Positions 25,121 through 36,166 of a DNA stretch of 64,000 nt are shown here, piece by piece. A program made the position numbers and the translations under genes. Below the pieces are notes generated by a model, which worked only from the letters and a program-made list of their open reading frames with translations, ran no database searches and had not been told where the DNA came from. This stretch comes from Ischnura elegans. Taxonomy: Eukaryota > Arthropoda > Insecta > Odonata > Coenagrionidae. Numbering within the stretch: position 1 is the first letter of the stretch; every line of letters begins with the position of its first letter. The DNA lies in contig NC_060254.1 of the NCBI RefSeq assembly GCF_921293095.1, positions 105,300,917 to 105,364,916 on the forward strand, in the 5' to 3' direction.

Positions 25121-26022
25121 AAAATCGATATTGGAGCTCTAGAAATCTGCTATTCGACCCATCTCTAATAGTAACGCAAGAAATATACGACTTTACGTTT
25201 CTTGACCAGGGAGACAAATGATGGAATTGTCTATCAGAGATTTTTCTATGCCAACAAATGAATGCCATAAATGTATTTCTGGCACCTTGCCCCTTGGGAG
25301 CTGGTACATACCTCTGCCCCTCCTCATACATTACGTCTCTTTGTGGTAATCCAAAGCAAACCAATGCCCCCAGGAGGGTTTTAAACCAGGAAAGCAGGGA
25401 GTCCAAATAACCTCGGAGTCCTAGATAATGTGGAGTCCCTGCTGAGATGGTCTCTTGGGACTCTGTCCAGCAGTCATGCTAAGGAGAGAACTCAGCCCTC
25501 CCGCAAAGGTTAAATTCTTCCAATAAATCAGTTTTATTTCATCATGAAAGTTCATTTGTAACTATTTTATATTTACTTCATTTGCGGAACCTTACATAGC
25601 CAATATTAATGGAAGCTAGATTTTATGATTTAAATACTGGTCTCTTTGAATACATATATGGAACGAATTGGAATAGTGATGAAGTAACTGTGAGTTGAAT
25701 AATTTTAAAAGAAGTAATTTATATTATTTCATCTTAATTTGAAGAGATTCCATCGTGCCTAGCTGTCATGTCTTGTAAATTTTGCTCTATTTATGTTAAT
25801 ATGATTTATCATGTTATGTATCTTCATTCTTTACCGTTATAATATCGGCACACATTTATGCCTCTTTGGAAAAGTAAGAGAGAATGTGTCCACCTCTCTC
25901 CTCCTCCCTGGGTTCCTCACTCTCTCCCCCATGGCTCAGCGAAGAGCGAGAAGATGCAGCAGTGAGTTCATTCAGCTGAGGGAGAAGCTTCAGATATGCT
26001 CAATGAAAGTTTTTCAAGCTGT
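25121..26022. other. No recognisable feature
   Basis: Open frames such as 25,119-25,406 on the minus strand show no domain or codon pattern that can be defended. Confidence 0.3.
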
Positions 26023-26042
26023 CTCTCTCTCTCTCTCTCTCA
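26023..26042. repeat. CT dinucleotide microsatellite
   Basis: About ten CT units in a row. Confidence 0.8.
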
Positions 26043-26754
26043 TGCAATCACTCTCCTTCTACTGAATGTGAAAAGTGAACACGTAGTGTAGACACGCAGG
26101 CAGAACTTTGCTTGGGATAGTTGGTGCTTTCTTGGTAAGGGGTTAGCCTATACTGATATTTCTCGATGACAATTATGTACTTTCAAATCAATGAATGAAA
26201 TGCAAGTTTGATAAAAATTCCTATGTCATTCCCATCCCCCCTGTCAGCCTGGGATCAATAGATAAAAGGTCTTTGAGCTGTACTTGGGTGTTTTGGGGGC
26301 CTTCTTTTGCACAGAAAAGAAGAATGAAACAATCTCCCTTCAATGCATTGGGGGAGAAAATATTGATATTTTTTTTTTTAGCTATACCATACAACCAATG
26401 GCATTGATATAGAAAATATGACTGATATTGATTAGCATGTAAATGCAAGTCCATCAATGCATTCACATCATTGTCTACTCTGGCAAAACAATAGATGACT
26501 AATCTGAAAGATTTTCCTACTCATAAATAAATGTTGATGTAAGCACAAAATATTTTACTGGTAATATGTGCTTTAATTAATAATTATCTCCAGGAATAAG
26601 AGCAAACACACACCAATCCTAGAGATATTTGTCAATAAATTCAATGCCAAGTTTAGGGTCTATGGGGATTATTTCGTGCAAAATAACTACGCCTTATGTA
26701 ACAATGAACAACTATCAATTTATTGCGTCAGCAATACAATTGACTTGCACTGAG

Positions 26755-26945
26755 AGAATCGGCGAACCGCGATGGCCGCTGTTTCAGTCCAGTTCCACGC
26801 TACAGCAGGCAGGTCTAACTCGTGTGGGCTCAGGGATGCTACTCCCGGAGAAGGGTGCCAAATCCCTGTCCCGGGGTACCATTACCCTGCTGGCGCCAAA
26901 GGTCCTTCACCTGTCTCCCTCCAGGCGGTGCTGTCTTTCGTGGTA
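26755..26945. other. GC-rich island of unknown nature
   Basis: This 190-bp patch is much richer in GC than its surroundings and starts and stops abruptly. It is open in two + strand frames but no protein family was recognised. It could be an exon, a SINE body or an inserted fragment. Confidence 0.35.
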
Positions 26946-27342
26946 GTGTAAATGATTTGAACGCTACACCTAGCACATACAAACCACAATTAGACATGGG
27001 ATTATATACGGAGAAATACAGTACTAAAATTTTTTAACCTTTTTTCAGACCAAAAAACTAAATACCATTCAATCATGGACACTTTCAAATAATTTCTAGA
27101 AATAATACTTCATACCTGCTTCTCCATCTTTCACATTTCAGACCTATGTATTCAATTTATTCAGACAGGAATGATGTACCACTATAAATTGAATCGTATT
27201 CTCAGGAGCCATGTGCCAGTAACAGTGTCGTGTAAGCAATACTTAGGTGTAGGTAGTATGTTGCTATAGGTAGTATGTAATGTTTCTTTTTAAAAGAGAA
27301 AATAATTTTGAATTCAATTCTTTCAGCACAGTTGGCAAGAAA

Positions 27343-28346
27343 TTAACACTTTATGTGCGGATGACATATATATATGTCATGAGGGCTTTTCCACTCAGGC
27401 CGATGACATAAATGTATGTCTTCAGGAGTTCGTTTTTCCACTGGTCACTAGGGTGCTCCGAGCGTGCCTAGCATTACTTTTTCATCCTCTCATAGACGGA
27501 GAAAAATGCAGAAAGCATTTTCATCCGAAATCCTTCACCAAGGTCCTTCACTAAGGGCATAATGGATTGGAAGCCATTGGGCAGGGAGAACTGGAAACTT
27601 GGCTGGGCCTTCTTCTCCACAGGGGCGCAATTAGGTATAACACGATTTCTAATGATTGGAGGTCAGAATTAGTGCGAGTACCGATTTTCGGGAGAAAATG
27701 TGCCGTGATAGGTTTTTAGGAATGATGCAGGCTCTTCATTTCTCCGCTTACCGTGAAGGCATCCGTAGGACAGTGACTACAATTTGCCTAGAATGTGAAT
27801 GTCAACCAGGGCTCTGTCTAAGGCCTTGCTTTCAAATACATCATAAAAATATTTGAGAATTTTTATTGAAATGTTTCAATGTTGCAATAACTCTGAGGTA
27901 ACATAGATTTGCTTTGATAAAAAAAGATGCTTCTTCCATAAATATATATTTTTCTTGCCGTTCGTTGTGTGTTCTACTTCTGTGACTCGTAAAAATTAAA
28001 TCTACGGCCGTCGAAACAAATACACGTAAAACCTAATTCCAAGATATTTTCGTCATTAACCTAAGGAATCAACGGTAGAAGAAGTATTATAAACGGAAAT
28101 ATGAAAAGTTCACTACTTCATACAAGGAAAATTGCATGTGTGTAATGTGGGTTGCGTGAATTGTCAATTACTGGTGACGGGTGGCATACATGTATGTCAT
28201 TAACGTTTTTTACAAATTGCGAGAAATAGAAACAAAAAAAATTGCAAATTCTGTTGTATTACTTCCAAGACCACCGTTATGAAGGAAAATCACCCATCCG
28301 TCACTGGAGGTTTCGGCAAAAATATCATCCGCATTGAATGTGTTAA
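27343..28346 (+). mobile_element. piggyBac-family element with transposase relic
   Basis: TTAA bounds both sides (27,343-27,346 and 28,343-28,346). Reading inward, both ends start TTAACAC and share TGCGGATGA after a few mismatches. Just inside the left end lies the palindrome ATGACATATATATATGTCAT. The + strand interior at about 27,660-27,760 reads, across one frameshift, SELVRVPIF then REKMCRDRFLGMMQALHFS. The MxRDRFxxxxxALHF pattern is typical of the N-terminal third of piggyBac transposases. At about 1.0 kb it is an internally deleted, dead copy. The catalytic aspartates are not present. Confidence 0.8.
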
Positions 28347-29098
28347 ATGTATCATTACAGAAAATATGCACATGTAGTCTTATGTACTACAAGGAAATGA
28401 AAAGGCATTAGGTATGAACAGAAAAAAAAAATGATTATGATAACCAAGTGAAAAAGAAGTAAAAGGCTTGATATGTTTTATCTCTGTATACAGTAGAGAA
28501 TGTATTACTTGGGTCAATGAATAAAGATTAGGTATCTGTTTTTGAATAATATTAAGTTCAGAGAATTGACTCTTAATGGACAGTACACATTACTTAATTA
28601 ATGTTTGGCATGGAAATCATTTCACATTAAGAGGTGACCATGTTTTGGTTGCATATAGTCAAGTCCACCCCTGAACGATAATAAAAGATGATGTGCTTGA
28701 ATTTCGGATAAAATCACTACTTTACAAAAAATAACATAGAACAACTTGAACTGGATGAAATTTTTAAGTACCACTCATATCCAGGACTGATAAACCACCA
28801 CAAAAACTCTTTTTCTGTGCCAGACTGGAGCCTGGGTCGAAGACTTCTTGCAACTCATCACCATCTCCTTTATTTTCATTGGGAAAAGGTGACAATACCA
28901 TTCACAGAAGACATTCTTGCTTGATGCACTGATGTATGCACACTGCACAGACAATCATTCATTGATTCAGGCATGAATATGTACTTCCAACTGATTCACA
29001 GGCGTAAATGGATCATTCCTCTGAATTTCTGTCATTCTACGAGAAAATGAAATGGAGAAATAAGATTTTCTCACTTTCTATGACTAATACAATTTGAA
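28347..29098. other. No recognisable feature
   Basis: AT-rich unique-looking sequence between two mobile elements. Confidence 0.4.
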
Positions 29099-29405
29099 CA
29101 CTGGCGTACCCAGCTAAGGGCAGGGTGGGGCAGCTCCCCCCCCCCCTTCCACTTAGAAACAAGAGTCGCAGAAGTCTTTGAGCAAAATCAGTACTGAATT
29201 GAAACAAAAGCATTCAACAAATTTTCTTTAAACCCACGAAAAATGATATATATTAGTTTAAGATGTGCTACTAAAATAAAGCTATTTTTTCAAGGAAATA
29301 GTCTCATAAATCCCAATGCTGCTCCCCCCTCAGACCTTGGCTTGCACCCCCTCCCCCTAGAACACGGCTTGTCCCACCCTAGTAATGATTCTGGGTACGC
29401 CCTTG
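29099..29405 (+). mobile_element. hAT-like MITE, GGCGTACCCAG family
   Basis: The terminal inverted repeats are CACTGGCGTACCCAG and, from the other end, CAAGGGCGTACCCAG. An exact 8-bp target duplication AATTTGAA lies at 29,091-29,098 and 29,406-29,413. The 307-bp interior has a G-run and a C-run but no coding capacity. The 8-bp duplication and short ends point to hAT mobilisation. A truncated relative lies at 25,003. Confidence 0.85.
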
Positions 29406-30035
29406 AATTTGAATGTACCTGAACAAATGGAAAAAAAATTAAATTGAAGTTTTACAATAGTACTTCTACTAAACAGATTATTTGCAACCAAAAATTGTGT
29501 CAAATGGTAATTAACAAAAAAGGATTAACATATACATATCAAAAAACAAAAGAGAGTCAAAAAGATCTCGCTATGATCTTAGAGTAAAGAGAAGGGAGAG
29601 CCTTGAAAGTGAGCTAAGATTATATCATGCGTATTACTCTATACAAATTATTTTCATTATATATAATAAAGTTTAACCTTGGACTTTTATTTTGAAATTT
29701 GTCTGTTTTATTTAATTTTCACACTCACCCCTTTGCTTATCCTCATTTCTCAAAAGACTTATTTGCCTCAATATGTTTACATTCCATGGTCCAACATCCT
29801 CATCCACCACACTATCCAGGGGTGGTATGGCCGGGTCGGCTGATCGGTGACAGCCAATGGCCCCTTAGCTTATGGGCCCATCACAATGCTCGATTCTATT
29901 GTGAAGCGTACATGAATGGCGTTATAGAAAACTCAGATTACTTAAACATAAGATTTTTTTGCAATTACTAAATTCTAGGTGTTCATTAGTTGCTTTATTT
30001 ATAAAATAATGACAAAAATTATATAAAAAACAAAT

Positions 30036-30220
30036 TAAGGTGCCAGAAGATAAAAGAGAACGTGACGCTTTTTAGAAAGGGTTATTCAAAAGGTTATTTT
30101 AGAGGTTTAGTTTAGATTTGAGTGCAGTTTAAAGGAAATTATACTCTTAATAGATAATAAAACCATAGTAAGGTTTTAATTTTTATTAGCAGTGGAATTA
30201 TCACTTTTAGTGCTACTTTC
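30036..30220 (+). repeat. Second copy of the 21.3-kb dispersed repeat
   Basis: Shares AAAGGGTTATTCAAAAGGTT, the GTGCAGTTTAAAGG segment and the AGCAGTGGAAT segment with 21,340-21,460. A third copy follows at 30,520-30,840. Confidence 0.55.
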
Positions 30221-30231
30221 CTTGTTTCCTT

Positions 30232-30520
30232 GTTGTGTGCATTTATTATTCCTTTTACCAATTTTCTACTGATGCCATAAATATCCGACAGTATGTTTCT
30301 TTACCCAGGAGATGAAAGCAGGAAATATTCAATGGAGAATTTCCTACACATTTCCTATACCAGATAATGACACAATTTCTCAATAAATTCCTCATTAATC
30401 TACCCAAACCTACTCCTGTCTTTCCTTATCTACCCATCCTTCCTTTGCTCTTAAATATTCTTAATGATTTCTTCAGCAATCCACAGTTTCCTTATCCTAT
30501 GCCTTTCCATCTTTTTGGAA
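30232..30520. repeat. Local duplication with 31,140-31,370
   Basis: The segment TACTGATGCCATAAATATCC with CCAGGAGATGAAAGC occurs at 30,270-30,345 and again at 31,290-31,370. CAGTTTCC...ATGCCTTTCCAT occurs at 30,484 and 31,210. The order of the parts differs between copies, so rearrangement followed duplication. Confidence 0.6.
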
Positions 30521-30840
30521 AAGGGTATTTGAAGGGTTATTTTATAGGTTTCTTTTATATTTCAGTGCAGCTTTAAGGGAACAATATTCTTAATAGTAGA
30601 TGATAGTACCACAATAAAGTTTTAATTTTTACAAGCAGTGGAATTCTCACTTTGCTAGAGCTACTTTCCTTATGAAATTGCTATTTTTCATTAATGTTCA
30701 TCTTATTTTTAAGAGCCAGAATAGCATGGACATACAATTTCCTAAAATTTTCTGGAGTGGGACCCCTGAATCCTCCAGGAGGAGGGCCCCATAGTGGACC
30801 CTAGCCGAGGGCCCCCAGTCACACTAAACTGCCCCTGGCA
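30520..30840 (+). repeat. Third copy of the 21.3-kb dispersed repeat
   Basis: Ends with the same CCGAGGGCCCCCA block as the 21,275 copy. LINE-derived sequence on the minus strand follows immediately. Confidence 0.55.
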
Positions 30841-31007
30841 CTTTCTCCCTTTAGGATCAACCTTGCTGGTCTATTCCATGTGTCATACAGTTCATCAATG
30901 TATTCTTTCCACTTATTCTGCATCATTCTATTATTTGGACAAATTGCTTCATTCTTAAACCTAATTCGCAGCATAGCCAGTCCTCCTTTAATACCAGATA
31001 GTGACAC
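30841..31007 (-). pseudogene. LINE fragment (pre-RT region)
   Basis: The minus strand reads MMQNKWKEYIDELYDTWNRP, the W-x-E-Y-I-x-x-L-Y block that precedes the reverse transcriptase in endonuclease-bearing arthropod LINEs. The same block type is seen decayed near 1.4 kb. Short fragment, dead. Confidence 0.5.
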
Positions 31008-31703
31008 AGACTGGCTTATGATTCCCCTACCTCTTCTTCCCTCTCCAAGCTTCCCCTTTCACCAAATTGCCTCTTCCCCTAAATATACTTCAGCCTCCTT
31101 TTTTTCTGTGCCATGTATCATTAATCTACTCAAACCTTCTGCTGTCTTTTCTCATCTACCCATCCATCTTTTGCTCTTAAATTATCTTAATGATTTCTTC
31201 AGCAATCCGCAGTTTCCCTATCGTATGCCTTTCCATGTACTCCATAAATTTCTCAGTTGCATTTATTATGTATTCCTTTTACCATTTTGCTACTGATGCC
31301 ATAAATATCCGACAGTACGTTACTTGACCCAGGAGATGAAAGCCAGAAATATTCAATGGAGAATTTCCAACACAGGCGAATGAATGCCGTAAGTATCCAG
31401 CCCCTTGATCTCTCCCTTTTGTTAAAGAAAGCACCAAGTCCACCCACGGTTTCAAACCCCAAATCAGGAAACTTTGGTAAGCCAACGTGAATAATAGAGA
31501 CTTTGAAATGGATAGCTTGAGGCATCACTTGGTGAAATAGCTTCAAGTAGAATCAAAAAACTCTTTATTTCAGTTTATAACACAAAAAAAATATTCCTCT
31601 TATGTGAGCTTCCATAACTTCGTTTGAAAAAATGGCATAAGAAAAATGTTTTTTTTCACGAACAAAATTCACTAACTCTTGGTTAACTATGTGGTTTTCC
31701 ATT

Positions 31704-31773
31704 ATTTCCTGGATATAGACAGTTACTTATACCACTTATAAGTGGTATAAGTAACTGTCTATATCCAGGAAAT
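31704..31773. repeat. Perfect 70-bp palindrome without spacer
   Basis: The two 35-base arms are exact reverse complements meeting between 31,738 and 31,739, at the centre ACCACTTATAAGTGGT. No base is unpaired. The flanks show no clear target duplication. Such structures are unstable in cells and in sequencing, so this is either very young or an assembly fold-back. Confidence 0.95.
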
Positions 31774-31949
31774 GTTTTTTTTTGATATAGGTATTGCTTC
31801 CTTGTTTATGGTAAATTTAAACTCTTCCTAGTGTAACCAGGTGAGCTTGGTCCATTGGACACTTAACGTACGTGATTAGTTACACATCATTGGAAGGTTA
31901 ATATAAATTCTAAAACATTGCCTTCTAACAAGCATATTTTGGAAAATTT

Positions 31950-32035
31950 AAATATACATCTACATAATCCCTTGTGAGTTAACGCAATTGCGTGCAGCAA
32001 GGGATGAGTATTCAACAGTCATGCAACAGCAGGTT
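31950..32035 (-). pseudogene. LINE 3' end with ATGTAGATG tail
   Basis: On the minus strand a short terminal segment runs into GGGATTATGTAGATGTAT, the same tail type as in the copies at 3,849 and 7,425. Only the last part of the element is present. Confidence 0.5.
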
Positions 32036-32235
32036 GCACTTGTATGCTTTCATGCACATTAGGGTGGTCCTTATTTTAAAAGTTTTCGAATTTATTTTGG
32101 GATGCCCCCCCAGTTTCATCCCATTTGGTGAGAAAACAAATCATGAAAATTATATTTTCAATTGGATACCAGGAAAACATGCCGCATCGCACTCAAAGTT
32201 TTGAAATTTAGGTATTTTTCAGCTTAGTAAAACCA

Positions 32236-32838
32236 CTTGTCTGTTTCCACACACTTTTATTTAAACCCACCATGGTTTCGACAACTCGTGCCATTATCAA
32301 GGTACATAGCCTTGGATGACAGCCTTTTTATGGTGGTAGAGTTTTTCAGGAGGGGGGAGGGTTATTGGGATGTGTTCATTCCAAGGTTAATGATGACGTC
32401 AATTGGTGATTGGTGGGAGGTAGGGGTGAGTGGAATGGGAACATATGGTCGTTACATAATTTAAAATTAGCAGGGCAATTAACAATTTCAAACTGTTCTA
32501 AGAAATCCAGTTTCTGCCTCTAGTCATGTATGTACTTGTAAAATTTTTGCAACAAAATTGCACCACTGGTGTTGGTCATTCAAATGTCTTGCAATTCCTG
32601 ATGAGTCGTCGTTATTTAAGAAACATCGTCTATGTTCTCTCATTCTCGTTTTAAAACTCCTCCCAGTCTGGTGAATATATTTGGTTTCACAATCGTCACA
32701 AATCATTTCATACACTCCACCTTTATCATCATTACAATATTCACCAATAGAGTTAAACAATAATTTACCTAGTGTCAAAGTAGTGTACCTAGTTGGTATT
32801 TTTGGGTGTTTTTCGCACATAACTGAAGATGATGTCAC
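32236..32838 (-). pseudogene. Second Penelope-like fragment with GIY-YIG domain
   Basis: On the minus strand a 104-codon frame (32,838-32,524) contains GGVYEMICDDCETKYIHQTG followed by RSFKTRMREH, the GIY-YIG block of Penelope elements. The usual YIGQTG reads YIHQTG, so a glycine at the nuclease core is lost. The flanking sequence at 32,265-32,300 has the AAACCATGGTGGGTTTAAAT and ACGAGTTGTCGAAACC style of Penelope 3' UTRs. It differs strongly from the copy at 23.3-24.4 kb and belongs to another family. RT is missing and the copy is dead. Confidence 0.8.
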
Positions 32839-33159
32839 TCTCGGATTGTTCTATCACTTTTTTGTCTTCTACAACGACTCATTAGACACTCGCAGAGTAT
32901 CACCTCAAATTTCTTTCATTTCTGCCCTTAGGATTCCGAGATATCGCACTGAGAGTGAGCGCCAGGCACCCCAGCCAGACAATTTGGGTGGCACGCGGGT
33001 TGCATACTCTCTACATTTGTTGTTCATTCCCACTCATCATGAAATCATAAAATTCTTTAGATAAACTTTAAACTTGGTCAATATAACCTTGAATGCTCTA
33101 TTTATCTGTATTAATTGACAAAACAGGCTTAGTAGCAGTGGTTTCTTCTCTATATCTAG
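32839..33159. other. No recognisable feature
   Basis: Includes a small GC-richer patch near 32,940-33,010 with no assignable identity. Confidence 0.3.
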
Positions 33160-35319
33160 AATTTTATGTACATACGTATATGTAGAAATATGATAGCAAA
33201 AACGGATCTCATACCATTTTGATGATCTGCTAGAGGCCTGGGGCAGGTGTCATTCCCCAAATGTTGCGGTGGGACACGTTGTCAGCTGTTATGGGTGAAA
33301 AACAATTTAAATGCTATTCATTAGAAACCACCTTGAAATATATTTTGGATGTTGTATCCTTTTCAATATGTATGTTATTGTCTTTATATTATTTATTATT
33401 AGTGCGATAAATTTCATGCACAATTGACCTTAACTGAAATTAATACGTACTCTTGGCAATTAACGCATGCCTTGAGGGAATCCTTTGTGCATGAAATCAT
33501 GTCAGTAGTTGTTTTCAACTCATCGTTTTTTATTTCAACTTTGCGCAAAAATGAAAATAACGTAAATATAATCATGAAATTCCCAGCCAAAACTATCAGT
33601 ATGATAATAAGGTAAGCCAAAAAACCTATACTTTGTTATCAACTAATTTTGGGTTATTTTTACTGTGTTCAATTTAGATGTTACTCCAAACAAAACAGCA
33701 TTAATTTCCCTGTTAGTATTTCTCATATTAGTATTTACACCAGTGGTGCAACTATGAGGGAATAGATACCCTAATAAGACTCAGAAGTGGAATAACTAGG
33801 AATATGCTTTTAGGGGAATTGGGGGCCTTAGAGAGGGGGGATTAGGTTGGGTAGTGGGGGCTATCCCCCAGAAAATGGGAAGTTAAGGAAAATTAAAAAA
33901 TAAAATAAAATGCCTGAAAATGCATTTTACGTCATTTTGGCAATTTAAATTTAACTTTGTGCGGATGCATTTGTTATGTGTCCAAACTAGACAATGGTTT
34001 TAAATAATACTTTTATTTCTCTGGTGCTTTGGGACGAATACATCCCCTCATCCCCCTCCCCATACTCAAACCACTAAGACTCAGAGCAATTAAAAAGAAA
34101 ATATTTAAAACTATTACCCAGCATTGACATGGAATAACTGCAACTACTTAAAGTTAAATCTTTAGTGCCTAAATGATGTTAAATGTATTCCTAGGCATGT
34201 ACGATTTTTAAAATTTTCCCAGTTGCCAGGGAGGGGGGTTGCCACCCCACGCCATCTCACCCATTCCCCCCGCACCCCCAAAGCATATTCTTAGTAACGT
34301 CACTGATTAATACTATTATCCAGCTATACCATGCACAATAATTATTGGTATGCATTCAAAGTATGTAGAAATTTTTATTACAAGTATCATTTTTTTGTTC
34401 AGATTTCAAAGTTAATTTTCATCTCAAAATTGAAAATCATTCATTCCTTGTCCCAAAAGTTCCCCAAATTTCACACATAGTCAGGTGTTATGGCTGTGAA
34501 ATCAATTTAAATGATATTATTTAGAATCCATCTTGAATTGCACTTTGGATTTTCTACCTTATTATTACGTATATTACCTATTGCTCAATTATTACACATT
34601 CTATTATTTGAGCCATCATAGCACAAATCAGTTTCTGGAGGAATATTTGTCTACCACAGGAGTGTATGATTTTGAATGTGTACGTGTTTGTTGATGGTTG
34701 GTAGTGAGGCTAATATATAAAAAATGTATATCTAGAAAAAATAATTATAAAAACAGATCCCATACCATTTTGATGATCTGTTGAAGGCCAGGGGCAGGTG
34801 TCATTCCCCGAATGTCGCGTTTAGACGCATAGTCAGCAGTTATGGCTGAAAAACAATTTAAATGATATTCATTAGGAGCCAGCTTACATTGAACTATGGA
34901 TGATCTACCCTTATTATCATGTATGTTAATGCTTCTATCATGTATAATAGTATGATAAATTGTATATGCCATTGGCCCTTAACCTGGCCTGTGTTGGGCC
35001 GCCAAGACACCCTCCTATACCGAAATTGACGAATTCTACTGTCAGAATACCAATATTACCCAGTTCCTTGATGTGAATCATGTCCCATTCAACAGCATAA
35101 TTAACATCGTCTTGGGTAAAAAAAATAATAATTTAATTTAATATGATTCAATCTCGTAAGATTCAATTCAATCTCAAGAGGGTGAGGATATAAATTTCAA
35201 AATCAATTATTGTATTCCACACCCCAAGACTCCCCTGCAGTCCTCCCCCTGAATACTCCTGGCACCCTCTGGCCATGGCCATCCACTGTCGTAAGATGGC
35301 GCCCAGCACAGGCCTGCCT

Positions 35320-36166
35320 TTAACCCTTTCACACCAGACATCGTGTGTGGCCGACGGGCATTTTCATACGCAGAAGACCTGACGTCAGGTATAGCTATCA
35401 CAGATTTTTCAATGCAGACGACCGTATATATTGGCTCTGGCCGATGCGAGGGAAGGGAAGTGACCACTGAGGTAGCAATTGTTGGATGCATTCAGGCCCG
35501 GCCTGAGACCCAGCTTAGCGAGTCCTTAGGGCCACTCCTTAGCAATTATAAGCCGGACCCTTCAACTCATTTATGATCATCCTCTCTGTAGGAATCCGTT
35601 GCGAGGTGATTATGTTGTCAATAGTTTTTCCAATGACATATTTTGTGCATACTACAATTTTTTTATTACTTTGAAATGAATCCTTTGTTTTGATCCGAGG
35701 TTAAGTAATTTGTAAAGGAAATTTTAGCGTTAAAAAATAACAGACTTAAGGACTTATAGCCTTATTACCTTATGCCGAGCTTATACATATTTACAAACAC
35801 TGTTGTTATTAGCACAAGAAACCCGTTTAAAATTCCACAATGCTTAAAAAATACTAGTTATTCTTTTATAAGAGTAAATTATTGAAAATCAAATATGTAC
35901 AGTGTTTGGTTTAAAAAACACTGGTAACGCAGTAAGTTGACCATGGATTCGTGCTATGATAGGGATAGAGGGTGTCGTCCAGTGGGTGGGGTAAGGGACG
36001 GACGCTAATCGCTGGGTGTTGAGCTGGGTGCCAAAACAGAGGGAGAAAAATACCCAGGCAACTCACCCCCTAAACAGAGCTCAATACAGAGAGGTTTGAA
36101 ATATTCTAATGCTACTTGTAGCACGAAAACGTTTTCCTATTCTAGCTGCCAGTGCGAAAGGGTTAA
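35320..36166. mobile_element. piggyBac-like MITE, CCCTTTC family
   Basis: It is bounded by TTAA at 35,320-35,323 and 36,163-36,166. Reading inward, the ends are TTAACCCTTTCACAC and TTAACCCTTTCGCAC. The right junction matches an empty site in the sister repeat near 36,741 (CCTTAAATAAAGAC). The left junction does not: the sister's left flank matches sequence ending near 34,979. An earlier insertion or deletion must therefore lie between 34,980 and 35,320. No transposase is visible. Confidence 0.6.

Noticed and set aside
29699-29971. 90-codon + strand frame rich in His and Pro
   Set aside because: No motif, no splice signals, and composition typical of chance frames in this region.
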